Positions 1-7,591 of a DNA stretch of 11,510 bases are shown here, piece after piece (positions within the stretch are counted from its first letter, which is position 1; each line of letters begins with the position of its first letter). The stretch is from Caldithrix sp964532875. GTDB taxonomy: Bacteria; Calditrichota; Calditrichia; Calditrichales; Calditrichaceae. The position numbers and the translations under genes are program-made. The notes below the pieces were generated by a model that saw only the letters and a program-made list of their open reading frames with translations, was not told the origin of the DNA and searched no databases. The DNA lies in NCBI GenBank assembly GCA_964532875.1, contig CAZHIZ010000109.1, forward strand, positions 1-11,510, written 5' to 3'.

Positions 1-76
1 GGGTTCGAGCGGCCTGGATGCTCATGCGGTAACATCGCATTATCTCATCGCATAAAAAAGGAGTAAAAGGACGCTT

Positions 77-1174
77 ATGCCCAATAAACGTATTCTCATC
101 GTGGATGATGAAGAAGACCTGACCTGGTCCATTTCCAAACATTTGGCCAAGGACCGTGACAAATACGAGTTAATTGCCGTGAACAGTGCCATGGCCGCTT
201 TGGATGTTTTGGCCCAGGTCCCCATCGATCTGGTTATTACCGACATACGCATGCCCGAAATTTCCGGCCTGGATTTGTTACTCAACGTTCGCGAAAACTA
301 TCCGCAAACCAAAGTCGTTATCATGACAGCCTACGGCTCTTCCGAAATTCAGGAAGAAGCCAATAAACGGGGCTGTTTTAAATATATTGAGAAGCCTTTC
401 GAAATACAGGAATTACGCCAGCTCATTCTCAATGTGATCGAAGAGCGTAAAGGGTTTGAAGGGCGTATTTCCGATTTTCAGCTCAGCGATTTGATTCAAC
501 TGAACTGTCTGGGCCGGCAAACCAATGCCATCTTTTTTGAAAAGGAAGGTCAGCAAGGAGTCATTTATTTTGAAGATGGCAATATTATTCACGCACAGGT
601 GGGAGAGCTCGAAGGGGAAGACGCCTTTTACGATATCGTGGCCTGGGAAGGAGGTACGTTTACCTTACGTAAAGGGGAGCGAGCGCCTAAAGAGACCATT
701 TTCAAAGGATGGCAAAATCTTTTATTGGAAGGATTGCGTCGTCTGGACGAAAAAAAGGCCGGTAAAACGCATCAAAATAGCGAAGAAATGCGTAAGCAAA
801 AATTAACTGCCGCTCTGAACAATCTGGTCGTTCAAAAAAATATTTTATTAGCTGCCCTGTTCGATTACAACGGATTTTCCATTGCGTCGGCTATTAAACC
901 GCAAAGTCGTGATAAATTCAGTATTCCCGAATTGGTGCCGATCATTTCGCAGTGGATGGCCCAAAGCGAAGAGAACGGGCGGCAAATGGCTCTGGGGACT
1001 TTACAGGAGCTATCCGTCCAATTCGAAAAAGGCATTCTGCAAATCGTGCGCCTGCCCGAAAAGCGCCATTTTTTAGTGGTTATTACCGATGAAGCCATTA
1101 ACTTGGGATTGTTGCGCATGGAAATCAAAAAAGCACTCAAACAGTTGGCGCAAATTTTGTCTCCCGACGAATAA
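77..1174 (+). CDS. Response regulator with receiver, DUF4388 (PATAN-like) and roadblock/LC7-like domains
   Basis: This is a 365-residue cytoplasmic signalling protein with no DNA-binding output domain. Residues 4-120 form a CheY-like receiver with acidic pocket D10/D11, phospho-acceptor D56 (in ITDIRMP), T84 and K106 (in EKPF), so all key residues are present. Residues about 126-225 resemble DUF4388/PATAN, with the typical pattern of a ligand-free beta stretch followed by an IYFEDGNIIHA-like segment. Residues about 243-360 fit a roadblock/LC7 fold (an LFDYNGFSIAS strand-turn-strand and a C-terminal LGLLRMEIKKAL helix). Roadblock domains commonly bind Ras-like GTPases such as MglA, so output through protein contacts rather than transcription is an inference. 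Two purine-rich ribosome-binding candidates precede the ATG: AAAGGAG ending at 63 and AAAAGGA at 65-71. No partner kinase gene is visible in the window. Confidence 0.88.
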   Translation: MPNKRILIVDDEEDLTWSISKHLAKDRDKYELIAVNSAMAALDVLAQVPIDLVITDIRMPEISGLDLLLNVRENYPQTKVVIMTAYGSSEIQEEANKRGCFKYIEKPFEIQELRQLILNVIEERKGFEGRISDFQLSDLIQLNCLGRQTNAIFFEKEGQQGVIYFEDGNIIHAQVGELEGEDAFYDIVAWEGGTFTLRKGERAPKETIFKGWQNLLLEGLRRLDEKKAGKTHQNSEEMRKQKLTAALNNLVVQKNILLAALFDYNGFSIASAIKPQSRDKFSIPELVPIISQWMAQSEENGRQMALGTLQELSVQFEKGILQIVRLPEKRHFLVVITDEAINLGLLRMEIKKALKQLAQILSPDE

Positions 1175-1195
1175 GGGAAGCACGGCCGCCTTTAT

Positions 1196-1222
1196 GCCCG
1201 AGAATTACCTTATTGGGCTTTT
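1196..1222 (+). terminator. Weak terminator-like hairpin after the response regulator
   Basis: GCCC at 1196-1199 pairs with GGGC at 1215-1218. An inner AAT/ATT pairing is possible across a three-base bulge, and TTTT follows at 1219-1222. The G+C stem is only 4 bp, so termination is a tentative reading. Confidence 0.25.
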
Positions 1223-1500
1223 CAGCTTAATCTTTTGGCTTCTAAAATATTCCTTTTGATCCATCGCGGCAACATCTTGTTTTTGTGAACAATAATGCGT
1301 AATATTTTGTCGGTTTAAAGGGCCGCCGGGCGTAAGGCCCTTGTTAATAAAAATCGCCGAAAAACAGCAAGGACAAGCAACAGGCCCTCGATGGCCCGTT
1401 GAAAACGGTTCGTCTTTTCGGGGCGCATTACGTTATGCGGGATTCCCTTCGGCGGCCGGTTAAAAGTTTAAGAGCGGAATTTGGGTCGATGGTCAATATT

Positions 1501-1528
1501 TTGTAAATTTCTTGTCTTAAATTATAAA
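1501..1528 (+). promoter_or_regulatory. Candidate sigma-70-like promoter for the acyl-CoA mutase cluster
   Basis: TTGTAA at 1501-1506 and TATAAA at 1523-1528 are separated by 16 bases in an AT-rich stretch. Transcription would begin near 1535, about 55 bases before the mutase start codon. This is a consensus match only. If it is the true promoter, the hairpins at 1318-1439 would lie upstream of the transcript. Confidence 0.4.
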
Positions 1529-1590
1529 GTGATTGTTAGGAACGTTTCAATACGTGTTTCTTTAGCAGAAAACGAATGGGGGAGTTTTTT

Positions 1591-3234
1591 ATGGATCAGC
1601 AAGCTTTTAAACGTTGGCAGGAAGCGGTAAAAAAGGCCAAAACGCGCGATGCAAAATTCATTACGGCTTCCGGTGAGCCGGTGGAACTGTTGGGTACGCC
1701 GGATATGTTGCGCGATTTCGACTATGATCGTGATTTGGGATTTCCGGGCCAATTTCCGTTTACCCGCGGTGTGCATGCCAATATGTATCGGGGGCGTTTA
1801 TGGACCATGCGCCAATTTGCCGGTTTCGGAACCCCGGAAGATACGAATGCCCGTTTTAAGTTTCTGTTGGAAAACGGACAAACGGGACTTTCCGTGGCTT
1901 TCGATTTGCCCACCCTTATGGGACGCGATGCCGATGATCCCTGGAGCGAAGGTGAAGTGGGAGTGTGCGGGGTATCGGTCAGTTCGTTGAAAGACATGGA
2001 AATCTTGTTTGACGGCATTCCGCTGGATCAGGTTTCCACCTCGATGACCATTAACTCACCGGCCATCATTCTATTGGCCTTTTACATTGCCGTAGCCGAA
2101 AAACAAGGAGTCAGTCCGGATAAATTGCGCGGCACTATCCAAAACGATATTTTAAAAGAATACATTGCCCAAAAGGAGTACATTTTTCCGCCCCAGCCTT
2201 CCATGCGCATTATTGTGGACATGATCGAGTATTGCACCAAAGAGATGCCGCAGTGGAATACCATCAGCATCAGCGGCTACCACATTCGCGAAGCCGGTTC
2301 TACGGCATTGCAGGAACTGGCTTTTACCCTGGCCGACGGATTTGCTTACATCGAAGCGGCCTTAGAGCGCGGTCTGGACATCGATGCTTTTGCGCCGCGT
2401 TTGTCTTTCTTTTTCAATTCGCACAACGACTTTTTCGAAGAAATTGCCAAATTCCGTGCGGCCCGACGCATTTACGCCAAGCGCATGAAGGAAAAATACG
2501 GAGCCAAAAAGGAACGTTCCTGGATGTTGCGATTTCATACGCAAACGGCCGGTTGCACTCTAACCGCTCAACAACCGGAAAATAATATTGTGCGCGTCGC
2601 TTACCAGGCTCTGGCGGCGGTATTGGGCGGAACACAATCGCTGCACACCAATTCCATGGACGAAACCTTGGCTTTGCCTTCCGAAAAAGCCGTGAAAATC
2701 GCCCTGCGCACGCAGCAAATCCTGGCTTACGAAACCGGCGTGCCCCACACCATCGATCCCTTGGCCGGTAGTTATTTTGTGGAAGATTTAACCAACAAAA
2801 TGGAAAAAGGCGCGGAGGAATATTTTCGAAAAATCGATGAATTGGGCGGAGTGATTCCGGCCATCGAAAAGGGCTTCTTCCAAAAGGAGATTGCTCAGGC
2901 CGCCTATCGCTATCAGGTGGAGATCGAAAATAAAGATCGCTACATCGTTGGCGTAAATGCCTTTCAGGATAAGGATGAAAAAATAGACATTCCGCTTTTG
3001 CAGGTTTCTCCGCAAGTGGAAGAACAACAACGTAAACGTTTGCAGGCGCTCAAGAAAGAACGGGACAATGAACGAGTGCAATTTTTGTTAAAAGAACTGA
3101 AATCGGCGGCCGAGGAAAACCGAAATTTAGTACCGATCATTGTCGAAGCGGCCAAGGCTTATGCCACTGTCGGCGAGATGGTCAATACGTTAAAAGAAGT
3201 TTTCGGTGAATTTCAGGAACCGACCGATTTTTAA
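1591..3234 (+). CDS. Cobalamin-dependent acyl-CoA mutase, large (catalytic) subunit, isobutyryl-CoA mutase-like active site
   Basis: This is the substrate-binding TIM-barrel subunit of a two-subunit B12-dependent acyl-CoA mutase, which performs a radical 1,2 carbon-skeleton rearrangement of an acyl-CoA. I chose the ATG at 1591 (547 residues) because GGGGGAG at 1578-1584 sits 6 bases before it; the in-frame ATG at 1576 overlaps that site. Family hallmarks include MYRGRLWTMRQ (ending at residue 75), GQTGLSVAFDLPT (about 96-108), PSMRII, SGYH with Y230/H231, and QTAGCTLTAQQPENN. The residue after TMRQ is Phe76, where methylmalonyl-CoA mutases have Tyr (Y89 in Propionibacterium), and residue 194 is Gln where they have Arg (R207). 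Phe plus Gln is the isobutyryl-CoA mutase pair. Ala103 argues against 2-hydroxyisobutyryl-CoA mutase, which has Asp there. Automated annotation would call it methylmalonyl-CoA mutase. The cobalamin domain is encoded by the next gene. Confidence 0.93.
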   Translation: MDQQAFKRWQEAVKKAKTRDAKFITASGEPVELLGTPDMLRDFDYDRDLGFPGQFPFTRGVHANMYRGRLWTMRQFAGFGTPEDTNARFKFLLENGQTGLSVAFDLPTLMGRDADDPWSEGEVGVCGVSVSSLKDMEILFDGIPLDQVSTSMTINSPAIILLAFYIAVAEKQGVSPDKLRGTIQNDILKEYIAQKEYIFPPQPSMRIIVDMIEYCTKEMPQWNTISISGYHIREAGSTALQELAFTLADGFAYIEAALERGLDIDAFAPRLSFFFNSHNDFFEEIAKFRAARRIYAKRMKEKYGAKKERSWMLRFHTQTAGCTLTAQQPENNIVRVAYQALAAVLGGTQSLHTNSMDETLALPSEKAVKIALRTQQILAYETGVPHTIDPLAGSYFVEDLTNKMEKGAEEYFRKIDELGGVIPAIEKGFFQKEIAQAAYRYQVEIENKDRYIVGVNAFQDKDEKIDIPLLQVSPQVEEQQRKRLQALKKERDNERVQFLLKELKSAAEENRNLVPIIVEAAKAYATVGEMVNTLKEVFGEFQEPTDF

Positions 3235-3261
3235 GTAGCACCATTTTTGGCGAGGGGAATA

Positions 3262-3675
3262 ATGGAAAAGAAAATACGTGTTTTGGTAGCCAAAGCCGGT
3301 TTGGATGGTCATGATCGTGGCGCAAAAGTCGTGGCCTCCTTTTTCCGCGATGCCGGTTTTGAAGTGATTTACAGCGGTTTGCGGCAAACCCCGCAAATGA
3401 TAATCGATACGGCCATGCAGGAAGATGTGGATGTGATTGCCATTAGCATTTTGTCCGGGGCGCACATGACGGTTTTCCCCAAGATCCTAAAGCTCATGAA
3501 AGAGCATGGTATGGACGATGTCCTTTTAACCGGTGGCGGTATTATGAGCGATGAGGACATTAAAAAACTGGAGGCCATGGGTACCGGGCGTTTGTTCGGC
3601 CCGGGCAGTTCGTTGAATGAGGCGGTTGAGTACATCAAAGATTGGTACAAGCAAAATAAAGCAGCACGGCAGTAA
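3262..3675 (+). CDS. Cobalamin-binding small subunit of the acyl-CoA mutase
   Basis: This 137-residue protein is a stand-alone B12-binding Rossmann-like domain, about the length of known separate mutase small subunits. The DxHxxG signature is D15-x-H17-x-x-G20 in GLDGHDRG; H17 is the expected lower axial cobalt ligand. SIL at 62-64 and the glycine run GGG at 91-93 are the other loops that hold the nucleotide tail of the cofactor. It starts 27 bases after the large subunit and should form a heteromer with it. I prefer the ATG at 3262, with GAGGGG at 3252-3257 as ribosome-binding site, over an in-frame TTG at 3247. Substrate specificity sits in the large subunit, so this sequence does not separate methylmalonyl- from isobutyryl-type enzymes. 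Confidence 0.94.
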   Translation: MEKKIRVLVAKAGLDGHDRGAKVVASFFRDAGFEVIYSGLRQTPQMIIDTAMQEDVDVIAISILSGAHMTVFPKILKLMKEHGMDDVLLTGGGIMSDEDIKKLEAMGTGRLFGPGSSLNEAVEYIKDWYKQNKAARQ

Positions 3676-3676
3676 C

Positions 3677-3694
3677 CGCCCTTTCCGGAAGGCG
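3677..3694 (+). other. Short inverted repeat between mutase small subunit and radC
   Basis: CGCC at 3677-3680 pairs with GGCG at 3691-3694 around a central TTCCGGAA palindrome, with a two-base bulge. No clean T-run follows, so it could be a weak attenuator, an mRNA-end stabilising hairpin, or chance. Confidence 0.3.
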
Positions 3695-3757
3695 ATAAAA
3701 ATTTTCAAATACGAATTTCGCTGAACCGCCGCGACCATGGCGATGTAGAGGCAAGGT

Positions 3758-4471
3758 ATGGATAAGATTAACGAACCGGGCCAATTCAAATCGCGCATTA
3801 CGGATTGGCCCTTGGAAGAGCGACCTCGGGAAAAATTATTGAAATTGGGCCCCGAGGCCATTTCCAATGCCGAATTGATAGCCATTCTTTTAGGTCAGGG
3901 TACACCCAGCCTGAATGCCGTAGAGTTGGCCAAAAAATTGTTGCGCGCTTTCGGTTCCCTGCAAGCCCTGAGCAATGGCGCACTGGAAGAATTCCGGCAA
4001 ATTAAGGGAATCGGTGTGGCCAAAGCCGTCAGTTTGATGGCAGCTTTTCAATTGTACCGAAACCTGCAGAAGGAAATAGCCGAGCGGGAATTGATCAGCT
4101 TTCGCGATCCGGCAGGGGTGGCTAAAGCCTATCAGCCGGTTTTGGGGCATTTGAGTCAGGAATCGTTTTACGTGATTTTATTGGATAGCCAATTACGGCG
4201 CATTCAGGACTTTCGAATTACGACAGGCACTTTAGATGCCTCGTTGGTGCACCCGCGCGAGGTTTTCAATCCCGCCGTAAAATATTCGGCCAAAGGCATC
4301 ATCGTCTTGCACAATCATCCCTCGGGAAATCTGCACCCATCCGCGGCCGATCGGGAAATAACCAAACGCTTGGTGCGCAGCGGGCAGATTTTGGATATTC
4401 CGGTTTACGATCACATTATCATTACCTTCGACGGTTATTTTAGTTTTAAGGAAAACGGATTATTGGACTAA
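3758..4471 (+). CDS. radC: RadC family protein (JAB/MPN metalloprotein fold)
   Basis: The protein is 237 residues, a normal length for RadC. Residues about 15-100 are the UPF0758 N-terminal region, with a helix-hairpin-helix-like segment near IKGIGVAKA (82-90). The C-terminal JAB/MPN domain carries the metal-site pattern HNHPSG at 185-190 followed by D198. The family was once linked to DNA repair, but its role is unsettled; no activity is asserted here. Its place is odd: it sits between the mutase B12 subunit (82 bases upstream) and the carboxylase beta subunit (15 bases downstream) on the same strand, so co-transcription with the metabolic genes is likely. AGAGG at 3747-3751 supports the ATG at 3758. 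Confidence 0.95.
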   Translation: MDKINEPGQFKSRITDWPLEERPREKLLKLGPEAISNAELIAILLGQGTPSLNAVELAKKLLRAFGSLQALSNGALEEFRQIKGIGVAKAVSLMAAFQLYRNLQKEIAERELISFRDPAGVAKAYQPVLGHLSQESFYVILLDSQLRRIQDFRITTGTLDASLVHPREVFNPAVKYSAKGIIVLHNHPSGNLHPSAADREITKRLVRSGQILDIPVYDHIIITFDGYFSFKENGLLD

Positions 4472-4486
4472 GCAAGGAAAGGCATT

Positions 4487-6037
4487 ATGGCTAAAAAGGA
4501 AAATTTTCGTCATCTGGAAAAACTACGTGAATTGGCCTTACAAGGGGGCGGAGAGGAACGCATTAAAAAGCAACATGAAAAAGGTAAACTGACGGCCCGC
4601 GAACGCATTAAGCTGTTATTGGACGAAGGCAGTTTTGTAGAAATGGATATGCTGGTTCGGCATCGTACGTCCGATTTCGGTTTGGACAAACAACGAATTC
4701 CCGGTGACGGTGTGGTGACCGGATACGGTTACATCGACGGACGCTTGGTTTTTGTGTTTTCGCAGGATTTTACCGTATTCGGCGGCAGCCTTTCGGAAAC
4801 GCACGCGCAGAAAATCATAAAAATCATGGATCAGGCCATGAAGGTGGGGGCACCAATCATCGGGTTAAACGATTCCGGCGGAGCACGCATTCAGGAAGGA
4901 GTGCGCAGTTTGGGCGGTTATGCCGAAATATTTTTACGCAATACCCTGGCTTCGGGAGTGGTGCCGCAAATTTCCGCCGTCATGGGGCCCTGTGCCGGCG
5001 GCGCCGTTTATTCTCCGGCCATCACGGATTTTATTTTTATGGTCAAACACTCCAGTTACATGTTCGTTACCGGCCCCAATGTGGTTAAAACCGTGACGCA
5101 CGAAAACGTAACCTACGAAGAGTTGGGCGGCGCCATGACCCATGCTTCCAAAAGCGGAATTAATCACGGCATTTGCGAAAACGATGTTGACTGTTTACAA
5201 AAGATCCGCAAACTGCTTTCTTATTTGCCTTCCAATTATTTGGAAGACCCTCCCAGGCAGCCCGGTGAAGACGATCCCGATCGTTTGGACCCGACTCTGG
5301 ATGATCTTATTCCGGACAATCCCAATCAACCTTACGATATGCGCGATGTGATTAACACCGTTATTGATAAAGGCAGCTTTTTTGAGATCATGCCGGATTA
5401 CGCTCGTAACATCATCGTCGGTTTTGCGCGCATTGACGGCTATTCCGTAGGAATTGTGGCCAATCAACCGGCTTATCTGGCCGGTGTTCTGGATATTGAC
5501 GCTTCTGTGAAAGGTGCGCGTTTTGTGCGTTTTTGTGACGCCTTTAATATTCCTTTGGTTACCTTTGAAGACGTGCCCGGATTTTTACCGGGAACAAATC
5601 AGGAATGGGGCGGTATTATTCGGCATGGTGCCAAATTGTTGTACGCCTTTTCCGAGGCGACGGTGCCCAAAATTACGATTATTACGCGAAAGGCATACGG
5701 CGGTGCGTATGATGTGATGAATTCCAAACATATTCGTGCCGATGTAAACCTGGCCTGGCCTACGGCCGAAATTGCGGTGATGGGGCCCAAAGGCGCTGCG
5801 GAAATTATTTTTAAAAAGGAGATTGCAAATGCGGAAGACCCGCAAGCCATGCTTGCCCAAAAAGAAAAAGAATACCGCGAGAAATTTGCCAATCCTTTTT
5901 TAGCGGCCGAGATGGGTTACATCGATGAAGTCATCGAACCCCGATTTACGCGCAAACGCGTGGTTCAGGCTTTGCACATGCTGGAGAATAAAGTTCAAAC
6001 CAATCCGGCAAAAAAACATGGAAATATTCCGCTTTAA
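4487..6037 (+). CDS. pccB: Acyl-CoA carboxylase beta subunit, propionyl-CoA carboxylase type (carboxyltransferase)
   Basis: This 516-residue cytoplasmic protein has the full length of PccB-type carboxyltransferases, which move CO2 from carboxybiotin to an acyl-CoA. Both crotonase-fold halves are present. Glycine pairs expected to form the oxyanion holes are G171/G172 (GPCAGGAVYS) and G405/G406 (KAYGGAYD). D409, after GGAY, corresponds to the Asp that in Streptomyces PccB (D422) favours propionyl-CoA, where acetyl-CoA-selective relatives have a hydrophobic residue. AAGGAAAGG lies 4 bases before the ATG, and radC ends only 15 bases upstream. A biotin carboxylase and biotin carrier are needed but not encoded here. 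The same fold serves methylmalonyl-CoA or glutaconyl-CoA decarboxylase alpha subunits, and sequence reading alone cannot exclude an MmdA-like decarboxylase role. Confidence 0.92.
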   Translation: MAKKENFRHLEKLRELALQGGGEERIKKQHEKGKLTARERIKLLLDEGSFVEMDMLVRHRTSDFGLDKQRIPGDGVVTGYGYIDGRLVFVFSQDFTVFGGSLSETHAQKIIKIMDQAMKVGAPIIGLNDSGGARIQEGVRSLGGYAEIFLRNTLASGVVPQISAVMGPCAGGAVYSPAITDFIFMVKHSSYMFVTGPNVVKTVTHENVTYEELGGAMTHASKSGINHGICENDVDCLQKIRKLLSYLPSNYLEDPPRQPGEDDPDRLDPTLDDLIPDNPNQPYDMRDVINTVIDKGSFFEIMPDYARNIIVGFARIDGYSVGIVANQPAYLAGVLDIDASVKGARFVRFCDAFNIPLVTFEDVPGFLPGTNQEWGGIIRHGAKLLYAFSEATVPKITIITRKAYGGAYDVMNSKHIRADVNLAWPTAEIAVMGPKGAAEIIFKKEIANAEDPQAMLAQKEKEYREKFANPFLAAEMGYIDEVIEPRFTRKRVVQALHMLENKVQTNPAKKHGNIPL

Positions 6038-6099
6038 TTCGTAAACTCGGTTTTTCAAATTGAAGTGAGCTATTTCCGAAACAGTTACGTATCGGTTAA

Positions 6100-6116
6100 A
6101 CCGGGAATATGCCGGT
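6100..6116. other. Short inverted repeat upstream of the PAP2 gene
   Basis: ACCGG at 6100-6104 pairs with CCGGT at 6112-6116 over a 7-base loop, and it overlaps the near-palindrome CGGTT-A-AACCG at 6093-6103. It lies in the 117-base gap after the carboxylase gene. It has no T-run, so it is more likely an operator or chance than a terminator. Confidence 0.25.
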
Positions 6117-6154
6117 CAGATGCGGGAAAGGCTCTCATTAAATAATAAGGAACG

Positions 6155-7075
6155 GTGGGCTTGGAAGCAGCAAAATATTACATTGGGAAATTTCGCGCGG
6201 CCGATAAAGTGACGGTGCTTTACCAGTTTATTATTGCGCTGATCATTATTTTCAATTTTAAACACATTCCGTACAACCGGTCTTTTTTAATTGTGCATTT
6301 GCTTTTGATCGCGGGGATTATGAGCCTTCCGCTTTTAAAAAGCAATGGCTTTATCAATTGGCTGCGCGTTTGGAATCAAATTTTGATTTTGCCTTTTAAT
6401 TTTTTCGAATTGCATTTTCTGGTGCATCAGGTGCATCCGCTGGATATGGATGCCGTGTTGATCAAAATTGACCATCTGCTTTTCGGCGTGAATCCCACCG
6501 TGTGGCTGGAAAAAATTCAATGGGCGCCGTTAACGGAATACCTGCAATTAAGTTACAGCAGTTTTTATTTTTTGCCGCTTATTTTGTTTATTTTGCTGTA
6601 CCGGCAGGGGAGAATGGAATCTTTTGATTACTTTGCTTTTATTATCGTGTACGGTTTTTATTTATCGTATCTGGGTTATTTTTTAGTACCGGCATTAGGC
6701 CCCCGTTTTGCTCTGGCCGAGCTGCACAACCATCCTTTAAACGGATTGTGGTTTACCAGGCACCTGCAACACTTGCTAAATACGCTGGAGAACGTGCAAC
6801 GGGATGCTTTCCCCAGTGGGCACACGGCAATGACGCTGTTAACCATGTATTTTGCCGCCAAGTTTGCCCGTAAGTATTTTTACGTTTTGTTGGTCATCGG
6901 AAGCAGTTTGATTTTTGCCACAGTCTATTTGCGCTATCATTACGTCATTGATGTTATTGCGGGGTTCTTTTTAGCCTGGATTGTCATCGTAACCGGCCCG
7001 TTGGTTTATCGCTGGCTGAATGCCGTTCAATGGGTTCCTTACGGGAGATTAAAAGATGTGGTTAGAGAACGATGA
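6155..7075 (+). CDS. PAP2-family integral membrane phosphatase/phosphotransferase (PAP2_3, Aur1-like)
   Basis: This 306-residue protein has several hydrophobic segments (about 20-36, 43-60, 72-90, 133-150, 158-180, 241-258, 264-283). The PAP2 catalytic motifs are PSGH at 220-223 and R260 followed by H262 and D266 in the RYHYVID segment. LVPALGPR at 177-184 resembles the motif preceding the active site in the PAP2_3/inositol-phosphorylceramide-synthase-like branch. A lipid phosphate or phospholipid headgroup substrate at the membrane face is inferred. The start is ambiguous: GTG at 6155 is given, but the in-frame TTG at 6161 has better spacing from AAGGA at 6147-6151. The 3' end overlaps the acetyltransferase gene by 20 bases. 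Confidence 0.85.
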   Translation: MGLEAAKYYIGKFRAADKVTVLYQFIIALIIIFNFKHIPYNRSFLIVHLLLIAGIMSLPLLKSNGFINWLRVWNQILILPFNFFELHFLVHQVHPLDMDAVLIKIDHLLFGVNPTVWLEKIQWAPLTEYLQLSYSSFYFLPLILFILLYRQGRMESFDYFAFIIVYGFYLSYLGYFLVPALGPRFALAELHNHPLNGLWFTRHLQHLLNTLENVQRDAFPSGHTAMTLLTMYFAAKFARKYFYVLLVIGSSLIFATVYLRYHYVIDVIAGFFLAWIVIVTGPLVYRWLNAVQWVPYGRLKDVVRER

Positions 7076-7559
7076 TCTTCGTTTGGATTTAACGGCAGAG
7101 CGTGAAGACGCGGAGTTAAAGGCGCTGCTAAGTCAAATGCCAGAATGGTACAATCTAAGCGAAAAAACATGGTACGGAGCGCCGATGCCCGATCGCATGA
7201 CGTTTAAAGTCCGCCATAAAGGACAAACGGTTGGTGCCGCCGAAATAGTGAATATTCGCTGGTACAATCACAAAGGCGAATTACGCTTTTGGCTTGTCCC
7301 GCAGGCACGGGGCAAAGGACTGGCCACAAGGGCCCTAAAAATGATCATGGAATTGGCTTTCAATACACTGAACTTTCATCGTCTGGAAGCGGAAGTGTAT
7401 GCCTTCAATACCAAAGCCATTCGCTTAATGCAAAAATTGGGCTTTCAAAAAGAAGGCGTGTTAAGAGAAGCAAAATATTTTTCCGGAAGCTATCATGACA
7501 TTTGGCGTTTTGGCATTTTACGGCAGGAATTCTTAAATTCACAGAATACGAATCAATGA
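7056..7559 (+). CDS. GNAT family N-acetyltransferase (RimJ/RimL-like)
   Basis: This 167-residue protein is a GNAT acyl-CoA-dependent acetyltransferase. Motif A, which binds the acetyl-CoA pyrophosphate, is ARGKGLA (84-90) after the LRFWLVP strand. The conserved AFNTKAIRLMQKLGF segment (about 116-130), followed by GVLREAKY, is typical of the Acetyltransf_3/RimJ-RimL group that modifies protein N-termini or small amines. The actual substrate cannot be read from sequence. The ATG lies inside the end of the PAP2 gene in another frame, with GGGAGA at 7043-7048 seven bases upstream, so translational coupling is likely. The next gene starts 32 bases after the stop. Confidence 0.9.
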   Translation: MWLENDDLRLDLTAEREDAELKALLSQMPEWYNLSEKTWYGAPMPDRMTFKVRHKGQTVGAAEIVNIRWYNHKGELRFWLVPQARGKGLATRALKMIMELAFNTLNFHRLEAEVYAFNTKAIRLMQKLGFQKEGVLREAKYFSGSYHDIWRFGILRQEFLNSQNTNQ

Positions 7560-7591
7560 ATGCGGGTTAAGGGAGAAAGCAAGACTATTTT

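Larger units (their letters stand above)
1175..1590. other. 416-base gene-free gap with several short inverted repeats
   Basis: I see no convincing gene here. The gap holds three separate short inverted repeats: AAGGGCC at 1318-1324 with GGCCCTT at 1336-1342 (7-bp stem, 11-base loop); CCGTT at 1396-1400 with AACGG at 1404-1408 (3-base loop); and CGCAT at 1424-1428 with ATGCG at 1435-1439 (6-base loop). None is followed by a clear T-run. I looked for a cobalamin riboswitch, since the next gene encodes a B12 enzyme, and did not find its conserved B12-box elements. The 3' part, from about 1480, is AT-rich and carries a promoter candidate. Confidence 0.6.

Noticed and set aside
1..15. GGGTTCGA at the window start, resembling the T-arm of a tRNA
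   Set aside because: The following bases do not complete a paired T-stem and no CCA-adjacent acceptor stem follows.
1175..1590. Cobalamin riboswitch before the mutase gene
   Set aside because: Neither the B12 box nor the conserved core segments were seen on the + strand.
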